Positions 24,454-33,234 are shown, numbered from the stretch's first letter. The stretch is DNA of 64,000 nucleotides from Armatimonadetes bacterium 55-13 (GCA_001898035.1 MKRX01000015.1:211614-275613); one strand, 5' to 3'. A program made the numbers and translations. Notes: generated from the sequence alone by a model not told the origin.

Positions 24454-25626
24454 TTATTTTCGAAACACATCGGTCAAGCCGGGAGCCATTTTGAGGTTCT
24501 CGGTTTTGACTTGATCGAGTTTAGCGATCAGCTCCGCTTCTGAATCTTTGAAGGGATTGAGGGCGGGTTTGGGGCCGGGGTTGCTGAAGATGCCCCACTG
24601 ACCCATGGGGCCATTTGGAGAGACCGTCTTGTAGGTCCAGAGCGCCCACGAGAACCCGGCGCCGTCCAAGCCCTGGACGTACTCCCGCAGCACCTGTGGA
24701 TTACCGTGGGGTTCGAGATTGAACTCGCCGATGTAGACGGGGGCGTCTCGGTAGCCTTGCAGTTCCTTGATTCGGGGGAGGTCCTTTTTGAGTCGCTCCG
24801 TGTGCTCTTCGGCGGACTTGGCATCGAAGAGGTAGCGGTGAAGGGAGTAGGCGACTTGGGTCCAGCCGGCGACGTTGGCGTGCGGGGTTGTTTCGAAACC
24901 TCGATAAGCGTCGTCAATGAGGACGGGTTTGTCGGGATCGACTTTGCGGACGGCTTGGATGAGGCGATTGTAGACGAGGGCGAGCATGGCGGGGTTGGGG
25001 ACGCCGGTGGGTTCGTTCATGAGATCATAGACCGCGACGGTAGGCTCGCCTCGGAATTCCTTGGCGAGCTTTTGCCAAGCTTCTTCGGTCTTGGTGATAT
25101 TCTCGACATCGAACCAGAGTCGATTTCTTCCCTCTTCACCTGTGTGATGCTCACCACTCTGACCGCCAGGTGTTCCGTGCATGTCCAGCACGACGTAGAG
25201 TCCGTTTTGTTTGGCCCAGCCGACGGCTTTCTTGAGCCAATTCATCCCACCGGGTTCATCCAGGAGGCTGGCGAGGAATGGGAGGCGGACGTGGTTCATG
25301 CCGAGGTCGTGGATTCGCTTGAAATCGGACGCTTGGATCCACTTGTCTCGCCATGCGGTTCGGACTCGGATCATGGCATCGTGGCCGAGTCGTTTTTCGA
25401 CGGTGTTCCAGAGAGAAGTGTGATCTTTGACTTCCGAGAATCCCTCGCCTTGGGGAGCTTCCCGCACGACGGGGGTCATCCAGATTTCTTCCACAAGCCA
25501 GCCGCCGAGATTGACGCCTCGGAGGGGAACCACGCGACCAGAAGGGTCTACGAAATCCTGCCCTTTGATCTTGAGGGGCGCCATGGTAGCTTGAGCTAAT
25601 AAGAGTGTCGCTAAAAATGCAGTCAT
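24454..25626 (-). CDS. Secreted GH5-type glycoside hydrolase
   Basis: A 390-residue clan GH-A enzyme with a signal peptide-like N-terminus (MTAFLATLLLAQAT). Motifs: RGVNLGGWLVEE near 36-47, GMNHVRLPF, VVLDMHGTPGGQSG, the acid/base Glu205 in DLMNEPTG and the nucleophile Glu301 in YIGEFN. The GVNLGGW start resembles exo-beta-1,3-glucanases, but cellulase-type specificity cannot be ruled out. The ATG at 25626 is chosen because the in-frame TTG at 25635 lies inside the terminator of the upstream pseudopilin gene. Confidence 0.92.
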   Translation of the reverse strand: MTAFLATLLLAQATMAPLKIKGQDFVDPSGRVVPLRGVNLGGWLVEEIWMTPVVREAPQGEGFSEVKDHTSLWNTVEKRLGHDAMIRVRTAWRDKWIQASDFKRIHDLGMNHVRLPFLASLLDEPGGMNWLKKAVGWAKQNGLYVVLDMHGTPGGQSGEHHTGEEGRNRLWFDVENITKTEEAWQKLAKEFRGEPTVAVYDLMNEPTGVPNPAMLALVYNRLIQAVRKVDPDKPVLIDDAYRGFETTPHANVAGWTQVAYSLHRYLFDAKSAEEHTERLKKDLPRIKELQGYRDAPVYIGEFNLEPHGNPQVLREYVQGLDGAGFSWALWTYKTVSPNGPMGQWGIFSNPGPKPALNPFKDSEAELIAKLDQVKTENLKMAPGLTDVFRK

Positions 25627-25633
25627 GAGATAC

Positions 25634-25666
25634 AAAAAAGCGGCGCCTTTTTGCAGGCGCCGCTTT
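25634..25666 (-). terminator. Rho-independent terminator of the pseudopilin gene
   Basis: On the minus strand AAAGCGGCGCC (read from 25666) pairs with GGCGCCGCTTT and ends in a six-T tract (the plus-strand A-run at 25634-25639). It closes the lipoprotein-LacI-pseudopilin transcript just before the GH5 gene. Confidence 0.85.
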
Positions 25667-25683
25667 GAGTCGTTTTAGTGAAT

Positions 25684-26577
25684 TCAGGGGAATCCCCAGC
25701 CGCCACCGTTCAAGTAGCCGTAGTTATTCCAATTGTTGACGTTACGTCGGTCGATCCAGATGTTCTGGAACCACTTGATGGCTCCCTTCTTGAGCGCTTT
25801 GGCGTGACCATCGGCGAAGACCATGGGTGAGGTCTGGGCGTAGCGGTAGCGAGCATGGGCAGCGCACTCCCAGTTGCCAGCAGTGGCCGCTCCGCAGTCG
25901 GAGTCGAACTGAGGAGCATAGACCGGCGAGCCAGGCGTGTAGACCTCGACGCCGTCACGTTGAACGGTGTTGGGGTCGCCAGACGTTCCGCAGATCGCGG
26001 ATATCCACATTTGCTGCCAGTCGTGGAACCAGGGATAGTTCCAACCGGCTCCGGGATTGTTCGTTCCCTTTTCCATCATCATCACTTTGTCGGCGACTTG
26101 TTCAATGACGTTTTGGGGACAGCCGGGGTTGGGGGTTCCTTGGCTGGGGTCGTGGCCGTAGTTGTCTACGAAGATGCTGTGGTGGACGCCGTAGGAGAAC
26201 GCGCCTTCGCTATTTGCGCCCTTGACTTCCGTGCGCGGATTTCCGGGGCTTCGGTAGATTCCGCTGGAGGCGAAGGACTGCTCTACGCCGGTGGAACTAG
26301 TGTTCTTGTCACCGTTCTTGATGTAGGGATACACCACGGCGGCCCAGGACATGTAGTTATTGCCCGATCCCGTTTCGGATTGGGGGAAGGTGTCGTCGTA
26401 GTCTCCCAGGTACATCATGACGCCGAGGCCAATTTGCTTGACGTTACTGAGCGACTGGGTCTTCTTCGCCGCCTCTTTGGCTTGAGCGAAGACGGGGAAA
26501 AGGATCGCCGCCAAGATGGCGATGATGGCGATGACAACAAGAAGTTCAATTAAGGTGAACGCGGCTTTGCGATTCAT
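25684..26577 (-). CDS. Type II/IV-like pseudopilin with H-x-DG motif
   Basis: A 297-residue protein with a prepilin leader (MNRKAAFTLIELL; cleavage expected before Phe7) and a hydrophobic helix, like the very abundant DUF1559-type pseudopilins of Armatimonadota and Planctomycetota. A tail region has FADGHAKALKKG (the H-x-DG type motif). The ATG at 26577 overlaps the stop of the upstream LacI gene as ATGA, so translation is probably coupled. The mature part is rich in Asn, Trp and Tyr. Likely surface or periplasmic; no secretion machinery is adjacent. Confidence 0.9.
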   Translation of the reverse strand: MNRKAAFTLIELLVVIAIIAILAAILFPVFAQAKEAAKKTQSLSNVKQIGLGVMMYLGDYDDTFPQSETGSGNNYMSWAAVVYPYIKNGDKNTSSTGVEQSFASSGIYRSPGNPRTEVKGANSEGAFSYGVHHSIFVDNYGHDPSQGTPNPGCPQNVIEQVADKVMMMEKGTNNPGAGWNYPWFHDWQQMWISAICGTSGDPNTVQRDGVEVYTPGSPVYAPQFDSDCGAATAGNWECAAHARYRYAQTSPMVFADGHAKALKKGAIKWFQNIWIDRRNVNNWNNYGYLNGGGWGFP

Positions 26578-27611
26578 AGGGGAATCTCCACTGTCTTCCG
26601 AGGAAAGGATGTCGAGTCCCGCACGTCGAGCGTGCAGGGAAATGTGTACGATGGCTGCTCCGGGGTTTCCCCCGAAATCATGTCGAGTAAGACTTTGCTG
26701 GCGTGGGCGGCCATCTCTGAGATGGGCTGGCGCACGGCGGTGAGGCGGGGTTTGGTGGTTTCGCAGTATTGGGTGCTGTCGAATCCGACGATACTGATAT
26801 CGTCGGGGATCGCAATTCCCCTGCCGTCCGCCCGCAACAACATCTGTGCGCCGCAGCGTTCGCTCCAACAGACGACGGCGGTATGCGGTGGATCGGAATC
26901 CCACCAATCAACGAACTGGTCTAGTTGCCAGTCCCACGTGGCAACATCTTCATCTTCGACTTCGACGTTCCGGCGCGCCATAGCCTGCCGAAATCCCAAG
27001 AGTCGCGCGATACAGTCCGGGGTAGTGACTTCTTCCACTTCCCGAACGAAGAGAATTTTTCGATGTCCGAGACGCCAAAGATGATCGACGGCAAGTTCGA
27101 GTCCGCCTTCATTGTCACAGGAAATAAACACCGCTTCAGATGCATCAACCGGTGCGGGAGTATTCATGGCGACGATGGGAATGGGACACTCATGAATGAG
27201 TTTCAAGGTCGCATCGTTCCGAGCCATCTTGCACCAGATAACGCCCTCAAGTTGGCCATCACCCAGGCTACCGAGGACATCGTCATGAGCGAGTTCAGGG
27301 AGGATCGTGACCCGGTAATGATTGCGAAACATCACCTCTCCGACGCCATCGAGGAGGTGCATGTAATAGAGCGGCCCGTTTGCAATTCCGAAGAGATTTT
27401 CGAAGATCAGACCAACCGTATGTGTGCGACTGGAACGTAATTGACGCGCCAGTGCGTTAGGTCGGTATTGCATTTCCTGGGCGACCTTTCGGATAATGGC
27501 GGCTTTTTCGTCGCTTACACGCACACTGGCGCCTCGCCCATGGAGAACCTTGGACACGGCGGCGGTAGAAACTCCTGCCTTCAGCGCCACTTCACGAATC
27601 GTGATTGGCAT
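26574..27611 (-). CDS. LacI-family transcriptional regulator (first copy)
   Basis: A 345-residue repressor: HTH at 2-25 (TIREVALKAGVSTAAVSKVLHG), hinge to about 60 (YRPNALARQLRSSRTHTVGLI), and a periplasmic-binding-protein-like ligand domain with GFDSTQYCETTKPRLTAVRQP near the C-terminus. It sits between a lipoprotein gene (zero-base gap upstream) and a pseudopilin gene (4-base overlap downstream), so it is the middle gene of a three-gene operon. Strongly similar to the LacI at 27895-28911; probably a sugar-responsive repressor, target and effector unknown. Confidence 0.93.
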   Translation of the reverse strand: MPITIREVALKAGVSTAAVSKVLHGRGASVRVSDEKAAIIRKVAQEMQYRPNALARQLRSSRTHTVGLIFENLFGIANGPLYYMHLLDGVGEVMFRNHYRVTILPELAHDDVLGSLGDGQLEGVIWCKMARNDATLKLIHECPIPIVAMNTPAPVDASEAVFISCDNEGGLELAVDHLWRLGHRKILFVREVEEVTTPDCIARLLGFRQAMARRNVEVEDEDVATWDWQLDQFVDWWDSDPPHTAVVCWSERCGAQMLLRADGRGIAIPDDISIVGFDSTQYCETTKPRLTAVRQPISEMAAHASKVLLDMISGETPEQPSYTFPCTLDVRDSTSFPRKTVEIPL

Positions 27612-27824
27612 TTACTTGCTCTTGGGCCCCAGGCCCATCTTCTCCTTCATCAGCGCCTTTTGCTCAGGCGTCATGCTGGGATCGTTGTCGATGGCGGCAG
27701 CCCGATCTCGATTAGCTTTGGCGACAGCGTCGGCGGTCGGCTCATTCGTCGGATTGCCGCTGCAACCATAGAGAGAGAGGCCGGCCAAAATACACGTCAG
27801 AGTGATTAACGGTTTTATCATCAT
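27612..27824 (-). CDS. Small lipoprotein heading a LacI operon
   Basis: A 70-residue predicted lipoprotein: signal peptide with lipobox LYGC (Cys21), then an acidic linker and a helical tail (DPSMTPEQKALMKEKMGLGP). The tail is like those of short unknown lipoproteins with an SPEQ/TPEQ motif. The stop codon directly precedes the LacI start. No Shine-Dalgarno sequence lies before the ATG; the space is taken by an operator-like inverted repeat. Confidence 0.7.
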   Translation of the reverse strand: MMIKPLITLTCILAGLSLYGCSGNPTNEPTADAVAKANRDRAAAIDNDPSMTPEQKALMKEKMGLGPKSK

Positions 27825-27841
27825 TGATTAACGGTTTAATC
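27803..27841 (-). promoter_or_regulatory. Duplicated operator-like sites at the lipoprotein start
   Basis: TGATTAACGGTTT occurs twice, at 27803-27815 and 27825-27837, spaced exactly 22 bases. The second is the core of a near-perfect palindrome, GATTAACGGTTTAATC (27826-27841), directly upstream of the ATG; the first lies in codons 4-8. LacI-type dimers bind such sites; which LacI binds is inferred. Confidence 0.55.
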
Positions 27842-27879
27842 TACGCTAGGTTTGGCCGAAATGCAAGGGCCGATCAAAA

Positions 27880-27893
27880 AATTTCGCGAAATT
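27880..27893. promoter_or_regulatory. Perfect 14-base palindrome, possible operator
   Basis: AATTTCGCGAAATT is perfectly palindromic and lies between the lipoprotein start and the end of the second LacI gene (stop at 27895). On the minus strand a T-run follows, so a weak terminator of the second LacI gene is the alternative reading. Confidence 0.45.
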
Positions 27894-27894
27894 A

Positions 27895-28911
27895 CTAGAT
27901 CGCAGCGGTGGACTCGCGCACGTCGAATCCACACGAATAGACCTCGGCCAGCACTGGCTCCGATCTGCCCTCAATGAGACTCATCAAGATTTGCGTTGCC
28001 CGAGCGGCCATCCTTTCTATCGGCTGGCTAATAGAGGTTAGGCGAGGCGACAATGTGTCGCAGTATTCCGTCGAATCGAATCCAATAAGAGAAAGGTCTT
28101 CGGGAAGACTCAGCCCATAAGATTTCGCTTCGCGAATGATGGATCCGCCTTGGGCCTCCGAGCGCAACACTAGCGCCGTGTGCGGAGGTTTCTTACGCCA
28201 CCACCCTCCAAACTCCGTTGCGTCGTAATCCCAATGCAGAATGTCTTCTTCGCTGACCTCAAGGCCATTGGCTTCCATGGCGTCCTTAAAACCTTGAGCC
28301 CGATCGCGAGTCTCGTCGTCGTTCACCTTTTGAATAGGAAGCACCATTGCGATGCGTTGGTGGCCAAACGCGACCAGATGATCCACCGCGAGGCGCATCG
28401 CTCCCGCATTGTCGCAGCAAACGGTATGGACTCCTCTCTTGGTGATTTCAGGGCTGGAGGCGTGAAGAAGAACGATGGGGGTGCGGTTGTTCTCTAGGCG
28501 AACCAGATTTTCGGGGGTGGATTCAAATTTCGCCCAGATCAGACCATCGAACCGACCATCGTTTAGAGCATTTCCTGAGCTTACATTAACCAATTGAGGG
28601 CAAATGGTTACGGAGTAACCGGCGGGAAAGGCGGCTCCGGTGACACCATCGAGTAGATGGGCGAAGTACTGCGATCCGCCAGAAACGCGGGACCAGTCTT
28701 CAAACACCAATCCGATGGTGAAAGTGCGACGCATTCGGAAGCTTCGGGCCAGTTCGTTGGGTTGGTATTGCAGTTCGCTCGCAACGCGACGTATCAATTC
28801 GGCGGTGTCCTTGCCGACACGAACATTTGCGCCCTTGCCATGAAGGACCTTTGATACGGCCATCGGCGAAACACCGGCCGCCTCCGCAACATCGCGTATG
28901 GTTACCGCCAT
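27895..28911 (-). CDS. LacI-family transcriptional regulator (second copy)
   Basis: A 338-residue paralogue of the upstream-neighbour LacI: HTH TIRDVAEAAGVSPMAVSKVLHG, hinge YQPNELARSFRMRRTFTIGLVFED, and a ligand domain ending GFDSTEYCDTLSPRLTSISQP. It has its own good ribosome site (GGAAGA) and an operator-like repeat over its -10, so it is probably self-regulated. The two paralogues differ in residues around the recognition helix (STAAVS vs SPMAVS), so their operators may differ. Confidence 0.93.
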   Translation of the reverse strand: MAVTIRDVAEAAGVSPMAVSKVLHGKGANVRVGKDTAELIRRVASELQYQPNELARSFRMRRTFTIGLVFEDWSRVSGGSQYFAHLLDGVTGAAFPAGYSVTICPQLVNVSSGNALNDGRFDGLIWAKFESTPENLVRLENNRTPIVLLHASSPEITKRGVHTVCCDNAGAMRLAVDHLVAFGHQRIAMVLPIQKVNDDETRDRAQGFKDAMEANGLEVSEEDILHWDYDATEFGGWWRKKPPHTALVLRSEAQGGSIIREAKSYGLSLPEDLSLIGFDSTEYCDTLSPRLTSISQPIERMAARATQILMSLIEGRSEPVLAEVYSCGFDVRESTAAI

Positions 28912-28925
28912 CGTTCTTCCAATTT

Positions 28926-28945
28926 ACGCGTATATCATAGCGCGT
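28926..28945 (-). promoter_or_regulatory. Operator-like repeat over the second LacI promoter
   Basis: ACGCG (28926-28930) and CGCGT (28941-28945) are inverted with a 10-base spacer. Between them, on the minus strand, is TATGAT (28934-28939), a good -10 match. The ATG is at 28911. The layout suits autoregulation. Confidence 0.5.
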
Positions 28946-28959
28946 TTGAAGAGGTTTGT

Positions 28960-30657
28960 TTAGCGATGGCGCCGGGCGCGACGACGCCCACCGCCCTGAC
29001 TCGCGGTTCGGCGCTCTTCAGCGATTGCTTTGAGAACGCTGTCGTTCTCGGCAGGAGGGGTGAGGCTGCTATAGAGAAGGATCGTGTGAGGGACGGGGCG
29101 AGATGGTTCGTCGGCGGTCGAATGACCGCTCGCGAGAATCTGATCGCCAAAAACAAGCGAGGTGGAGAATCCTGAATCGAGAAGGACAGCTTCTTGAACG
29201 CCGGCGGCAACGAGAGACTTACCGAGTTGCTCCGTCGTCACGGAATCAATCGCCGCGCCCACCACCACGCGGCCGTCTCTCATGGCGCCAAAGAAAGCGC
29301 GTCTACGGAAATCATTAACATCCTTCGCCACGTAAGTTCGGAGTTCATTCCATTGTCGGGCGACGCCGTTATGGACAAACCAAGCTCCCGCCATGAAGAC
29401 ATCCGTGACATCAGGCAGGTAAGCCTTGATAAGGTCCTCTTTATTCATCGTGCCCGCCTGGAACGGAGCGATGACCATTTTTGAAGGACCAATGAGCACG
29501 AGTGGTCGATTCAGAAGCTTCGGAAGCCGAGGCTGATAGTGATCTTCCTTAAAGATCTTCTGGTTACTTGACAAGCATGGGCCAATCATCTGGTCGTCGT
29601 CGGAAGAGATGGCGGAAAGAGCGAAATACCCGCCATTGATGCCTGCCTTCGCGCCGGACATACTAATGATTTTGCCAACGGGGAATCGCCCGGCGGAAAG
29701 CCATGTCTTTGGCAGGCCCCCGGCAATCATCGTCAGTTTTCGACCATCGAAGCGGCCGTTGATAACTTCAAGTGGGCTGTCCTGCAGCGGGATTTGGGCC
29801 ACCGCAGCGGGAGCGTCGGCCATTGCCGACTCGGCCTTGGCACAGGCCTCTTGGAGCTTGTTCGCGATATATCGATTGACGCAAAGGATATTTGGCGATT
29901 CTTCGGCTAGACCACTTTCGGTGCTGAACGCGAGTTTGTATCCGGCTTCTTTAGCCTCCATTTGGGTAAAGAAACTGTTCTTACCGTCAGGATAAGCAAG
30001 GTATCGAACCTCAATACCGAGTTTGGCTTCTAGCTCCTTCTTCGAATCGACCAGTTCTCGTTTTTGCTCATCCGACGGAAGCATCGAAATATCTTCCGGA
30101 TGGCTGACTGTATGGGAACCGATCGCAACGAGACCCTCTTTCACCAATGACTTGAGTTCGTCCCAGGACATCTTAGGAGTGTTCTCTTGGTTGCCCACGA
30201 ATTTGGTATGGACGAACATGACGCTGGGAAATCGTCGTTGCTTGAGGATTGGATAGGCGTTGTCGTAAAAGCCCTGATAGTTGTCGTCAAACGTTAAGAG
30301 GACGGATCTATCGGGAACGGGTTTGCCTTCGCTCAAGTGGGCGTAGAAGTCATCTATCGAAATAGGTTGCCAGCCATGAGACTCAATCCAATTCAGGTCG
30401 TCGACGAACTGTTTGGTGGTGTAGTCGAACCATGGCGAGTTGGGACCTCGTTTGGCGACGACGTTGTGATACATGAGAACCGGAATCCGACGGTCTTGCG
30501 AGGCAATTGAGATTTCTCGAAAGCGCGGGGGCTCAGATGGAGAGATCCTGGACAGATCAGATGAGGGCACATTCGAGACGCGAGTCTGCCCCTGGCAACC
30601 GGCGAGCAACATGGCCACCGAAGCGGCGCTACAGACAACTAAGATCCCCTTGATCAT
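28960..30657 (-). CDS. Lipoprotein with polysaccharide deacetylase and phosphodiester glycosidase domains
   Basis: A 565-residue lipoprotein (lipobox LLAGC, Cys21). About 58-250 is a NodB-type polysaccharide deacetylase: VLLTFDDNYQG (Asp124/125) and IGSHTVSHP (His182, His186) form the metal site. About 290-540 is a NAGPA-like phosphodiester glycosidase: INGGYF and a C-terminal VLLDSGFSTSLV match the family's GGYF and D-S/G-G blocks. The C-terminus is Arg-rich (GGGRRRARRHR). The fusion could act on an exported or cell-wall glycan; the exact substrate is unknown. Confidence 0.85.
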   Translation of the reverse strand: MIKGILVVCSAASVAMLLAGCQGQTRVSNVPSSDLSRISPSEPPRFREISIASQDRRIPVLMYHNVVAKRGPNSPWFDYTTKQFVDDLNWIESHGWQPISIDDFYAHLSEGKPVPDRSVLLTFDDNYQGFYDNAYPILKQRRFPSVMFVHTKFVGNQENTPKMSWDELKSLVKEGLVAIGSHTVSHPEDISMLPSDEQKRELVDSKKELEAKLGIEVRYLAYPDGKNSFFTQMEAKEAGYKLAFSTESGLAEESPNILCVNRYIANKLQEACAKAESAMADAPAAVAQIPLQDSPLEVINGRFDGRKLTMIAGGLPKTWLSAGRFPVGKIISMSGAKAGINGGYFALSAISSDDDQMIGPCLSSNQKIFKEDHYQPRLPKLLNRPLVLIGPSKMVIAPFQAGTMNKEDLIKAYLPDVTDVFMAGAWFVHNGVARQWNELRTYVAKDVNDFRRRAFFGAMRDGRVVVGAAIDSVTTEQLGKSLVAAGVQEAVLLDSGFSTSLVFGDQILASGHSTADEPSRPVPHTILLYSSLTPPAENDSVLKAIAEERRTASQGGGRRRARRHR

Positions 30658-30824
30658 GTATCTCTCATGCTGGACGTCGGAGGTTAAGGAACCGTTTCTA
30701 TGTAGGGAAACAATGCCCAGGGCCTCTGAATTCCCGGCGAATGATATTCCATTGATCGGTTGCGCCTCCTGAATTTAGGACCGCTTTGTCATGTCGTTCT
30801 GCATTTCCGCTAAAATGTGGTGCT

Positions 30825-32903
30825 ATGTCTACCGTTTCCGGGCTGATCGAAAAGGCATTCGCACGTCTTTCCGAGCTTCCCGGATTTGTGGAGAGGCCAG
30901 ATCAGCAACAACTCTCCATGCTGCTCGGAGACTTCATTGAAGGCGACACGCGCGGAGCGATCGAGGCCCCGACGGGATTGGGCAAGTCTCTGGCTTCCCT
31001 CATTCCGGCCATTGCGCATGCAATTCATGGCGGAAAGCGAACGGTCATAGCCACCTATACGAACGTGCTGGCAGAACAGTACTGGCGCAAGGACCTGCCC
31101 TTAGCGCTTTCATTGTTCGAAGATGAATTCCATCCGGGCGAACTCAAAACCGCCTTCCAAATTGGTCGTACTCGCTATGTTTGCCTGAGCGCAGTAGAAG
31201 ACAACGCACCCGACTTGGTACTACCCATTCGGGCTCAGGCAAAGTTGGGAATTGAAACGGAATTCAGGTCTATCATTCCAGGGCCTACGCGGCAGTTAAC
31301 GCAGCTCTGGCAAAAAGTAGCCGCGCCTCCCGTTTGTCCTGGACGCCTGTGCCCTCACTATCACGACTGTTATTACTACAAAGGGCGAAAGCAGGCGGAG
31401 AAGGCCCATGTTGTCATTACCAACCACAGTGTGGTCATTCAGGATGCCTTGGTCGCACAGTCAGCTGACGATGGCATGGGCATGTTGGGGGACTACGACT
31501 ACTTGATTCTCGACGAGGCTCATGACTTTCCCCAGGCGGCGCTGAATGGGCTTGAGTTTGAACTGAGTGGCCCTCGAATCGGCATGCTGATCGGCATCAG
31601 CGCACGGCTTGAACATAGTTTGATGTCTTTAGCGCAGATGGCGGGAGATGAGGAGCGGTGGCGAAAGCTTTGCCACAAGTTCAAAGAGGGGATGGAGGCT
31701 TGCCAGCGGGCGTTAGTGGCCTACTCCTTGGACCTGGGACAACCTGGAATCCTGACGTTAACACCTAACGAAGTCCTGGAGCACCCTCAGGTCAAACTTC
31801 ACCAAGCGAAAGGGGGAGTGGAAGCTGCCAAGGACGTGGCCCAAGCAGTGACCCGGGAGACGGAAGGATACGCGCGTGCGGTGGACCAGTGCATCGACGT
31901 TTGGAAGAACATGACCGGGCCCAGCGAACAAGTCAAGCTGGCCCAGGAAACGGCCCGTCACTATTTGCAGTACATTCGCGAAATTGGGTTTGGGGCTTCC
32001 CTTCTGTTTGAGCCACGCGGGGTGGCGGTGAGCTACGTAGGACGAAACGGTCCAGACGCGATGCTCCGTCAAGACCTCATCGGCTTGGCAGAGCCACTCA
32101 AAGAGCTGATTTGGAATCGTAAGCCCTTCACCTGTCTCTCAGCGACGCTGGCGACCGATGGAAATTTTGAGTACTTCCGGCGAACGACGGGAGCAGAGTT
32201 CGACTACGAAGAAATCTTGCCCTCTCCCTTTGATCACGCGACCAACGCTGCGCTTTACATTCCCAAGCAAGGTCGAATCCCAGACCCCACGATCGCACGA
32301 CGGGAAGGAACGGAGGAACTCTACTACCAAGCATTGGCCACGGAGCTTGGTCAACTCATCCGAGCATGCGGGGGACGGACGCTGGCCCTGTTCCACTCTC
32401 GGAAGGAGATGGAAGGCGTCTTGCGGCACATCAATCTACCGCCAGAACTGCCGGTGATGCTTCAAGGAAAGTTTGGCGCAGGCGCCGTGGGAGAGAAATT
32501 CAAGGAGAATATCAATGCTTCCCTCTTTGCCCTTCGATCGTTCTGGACGGGTTTCGATGCGCCTGGGGAGACACTTTCTTGCGTTGCGCTTGTGCGAGTG
32601 CCGTTTGAAGTACCGATTGATCCGCCCCAGGTCGCCCGGCTCGCTTGGATGCAAACGTTAGGCATGGACGCCTTTGGTGGGCATACTTTGCCATTAGCCA
32701 AGATGATGATGCGACAGGGCGCGGGACGCCTCATTCGGCGGGCAGAAGATAAGGGGATCATTGCACTCCTCGATCCCCGTTTGAAGTCAAAGCGCTACGG
32801 CGAAGAGATCATAGCGAATTTGCCGAGCGAGATGCGGCAGTTCGACGACATCTATGACGCCGTAGGCTGGATCGGCCTCGAAGGCAAAACGCTCAATCTG
32901 TAA
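30825..32903 (+). CDS. DinG/XPD-type Fe-S helicase
   Basis: A 692-residue superfamily 2 helicase with Walker A APTGLGKS at about 48-55, four cysteines in the Fe-S position (Cys120, 171, 176, 182), DEAH box (230-233), and helicase C-terminal motifs TNHSVV, SATLA, and QGAGRLIRR. The start ATG at 30825 gives a normal N-terminus (GLIEKAFARL). Works in DNA repair or structured-DNA unwinding. It is likely a DinG-like enzyme, but exact paralogue cannot be set from sequence. Confidence 0.92.
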   Translation: MSTVSGLIEKAFARLSELPGFVERPDQQQLSMLLGDFIEGDTRGAIEAPTGLGKSLASLIPAIAHAIHGGKRTVIATYTNVLAEQYWRKDLPLALSLFEDEFHPGELKTAFQIGRTRYVCLSAVEDNAPDLVLPIRAQAKLGIETEFRSIIPGPTRQLTQLWQKVAAPPVCPGRLCPHYHDCYYYKGRKQAEKAHVVITNHSVVIQDALVAQSADDGMGMLGDYDYLILDEAHDFPQAALNGLEFELSGPRIGMLIGISARLEHSLMSLAQMAGDEERWRKLCHKFKEGMEACQRALVAYSLDLGQPGILTLTPNEVLEHPQVKLHQAKGGVEAAKDVAQAVTRETEGYARAVDQCIDVWKNMTGPSEQVKLAQETARHYLQYIREIGFGASLLFEPRGVAVSYVGRNGPDAMLRQDLIGLAEPLKELIWNRKPFTCLSATLATDGNFEYFRRTTGAEFDYEEILPSPFDHATNAALYIPKQGRIPDPTIARREGTEELYYQALATELGQLIRACGGRTLALFHSRKEMEGVLRHINLPPELPVMLQGKFGAGAVGEKFKENINASLFALRSFWTGFDAPGETLSCVALVRVPFEVPIDPPQVARLAWMQTLGMDAFGGHTLPLAKMMMRQGAGRLIRRAEDKGIIALLDPRLKSKRYGEEIIANLPSEMRQFDDIYDAVGWIGLEGKTLNL

Positions 32904-32905
32904 TT

Positions 32906-33169
32906 CTATTTACTCCAGAACTTCTTGAAGATAAAGATCAAGACGAGAGCGCCGATTGTCGCGCCGACAATCGATCCAGCAAAACCACCACCCCCTGAAG
33001 TTCTTAGGAGGTTCCTCATGATGAAGCCGGTCAGAACTGATCCGCCGATTCCCAACAGGATCGTCATGACACAGCCCGTAGGCTCTCCCTTTTTCCCCGG
33101 GGTCAGGGCCTTTGCCAAGATCCCTGCGATACCGCCCACCAAGATCCACCAGATCCAGCCGTGTTCCAT
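32906..33169 (-). CDS. GlsB/YeaQ/YmgE family membrane protein
   Basis: An 87-residue protein with two or three membrane helices and many glycines: IWWILVGGIAGILAKALTPGKKGEPTGCVMTILLGIGGSVLTGFI. It matches the transglycosylase-associated/stress-response GlsB/YeaQ family in length and in motif G-KxGEP-G. It is convergent with the helicase gene, 3 bases apart. Function in the family is not well defined. Confidence 0.88.
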   Translation of the reverse strand: MEHGWIWWILVGGIAGILAKALTPGKKGEPTGCVMTILLGIGGSVLTGFIMRNLLRTSGGGGFAGSIVGATIGALVLIFIFKKFWSK

Positions 33170-33234
33170 ACCAAGTGAGATCGTAATTGGGGATAAAGGG
33201 TTTCATGGTCCTAGGGAGGGGCCACAATCTGGGA

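Noticed and set aside
30786-30816. Sigma-70 promoter for the helicase gene (TTGTCA ... TAAAAT)
   Set aside because: The spacer is 19 bases and the match is moderate; not strong enough to list as a feature.
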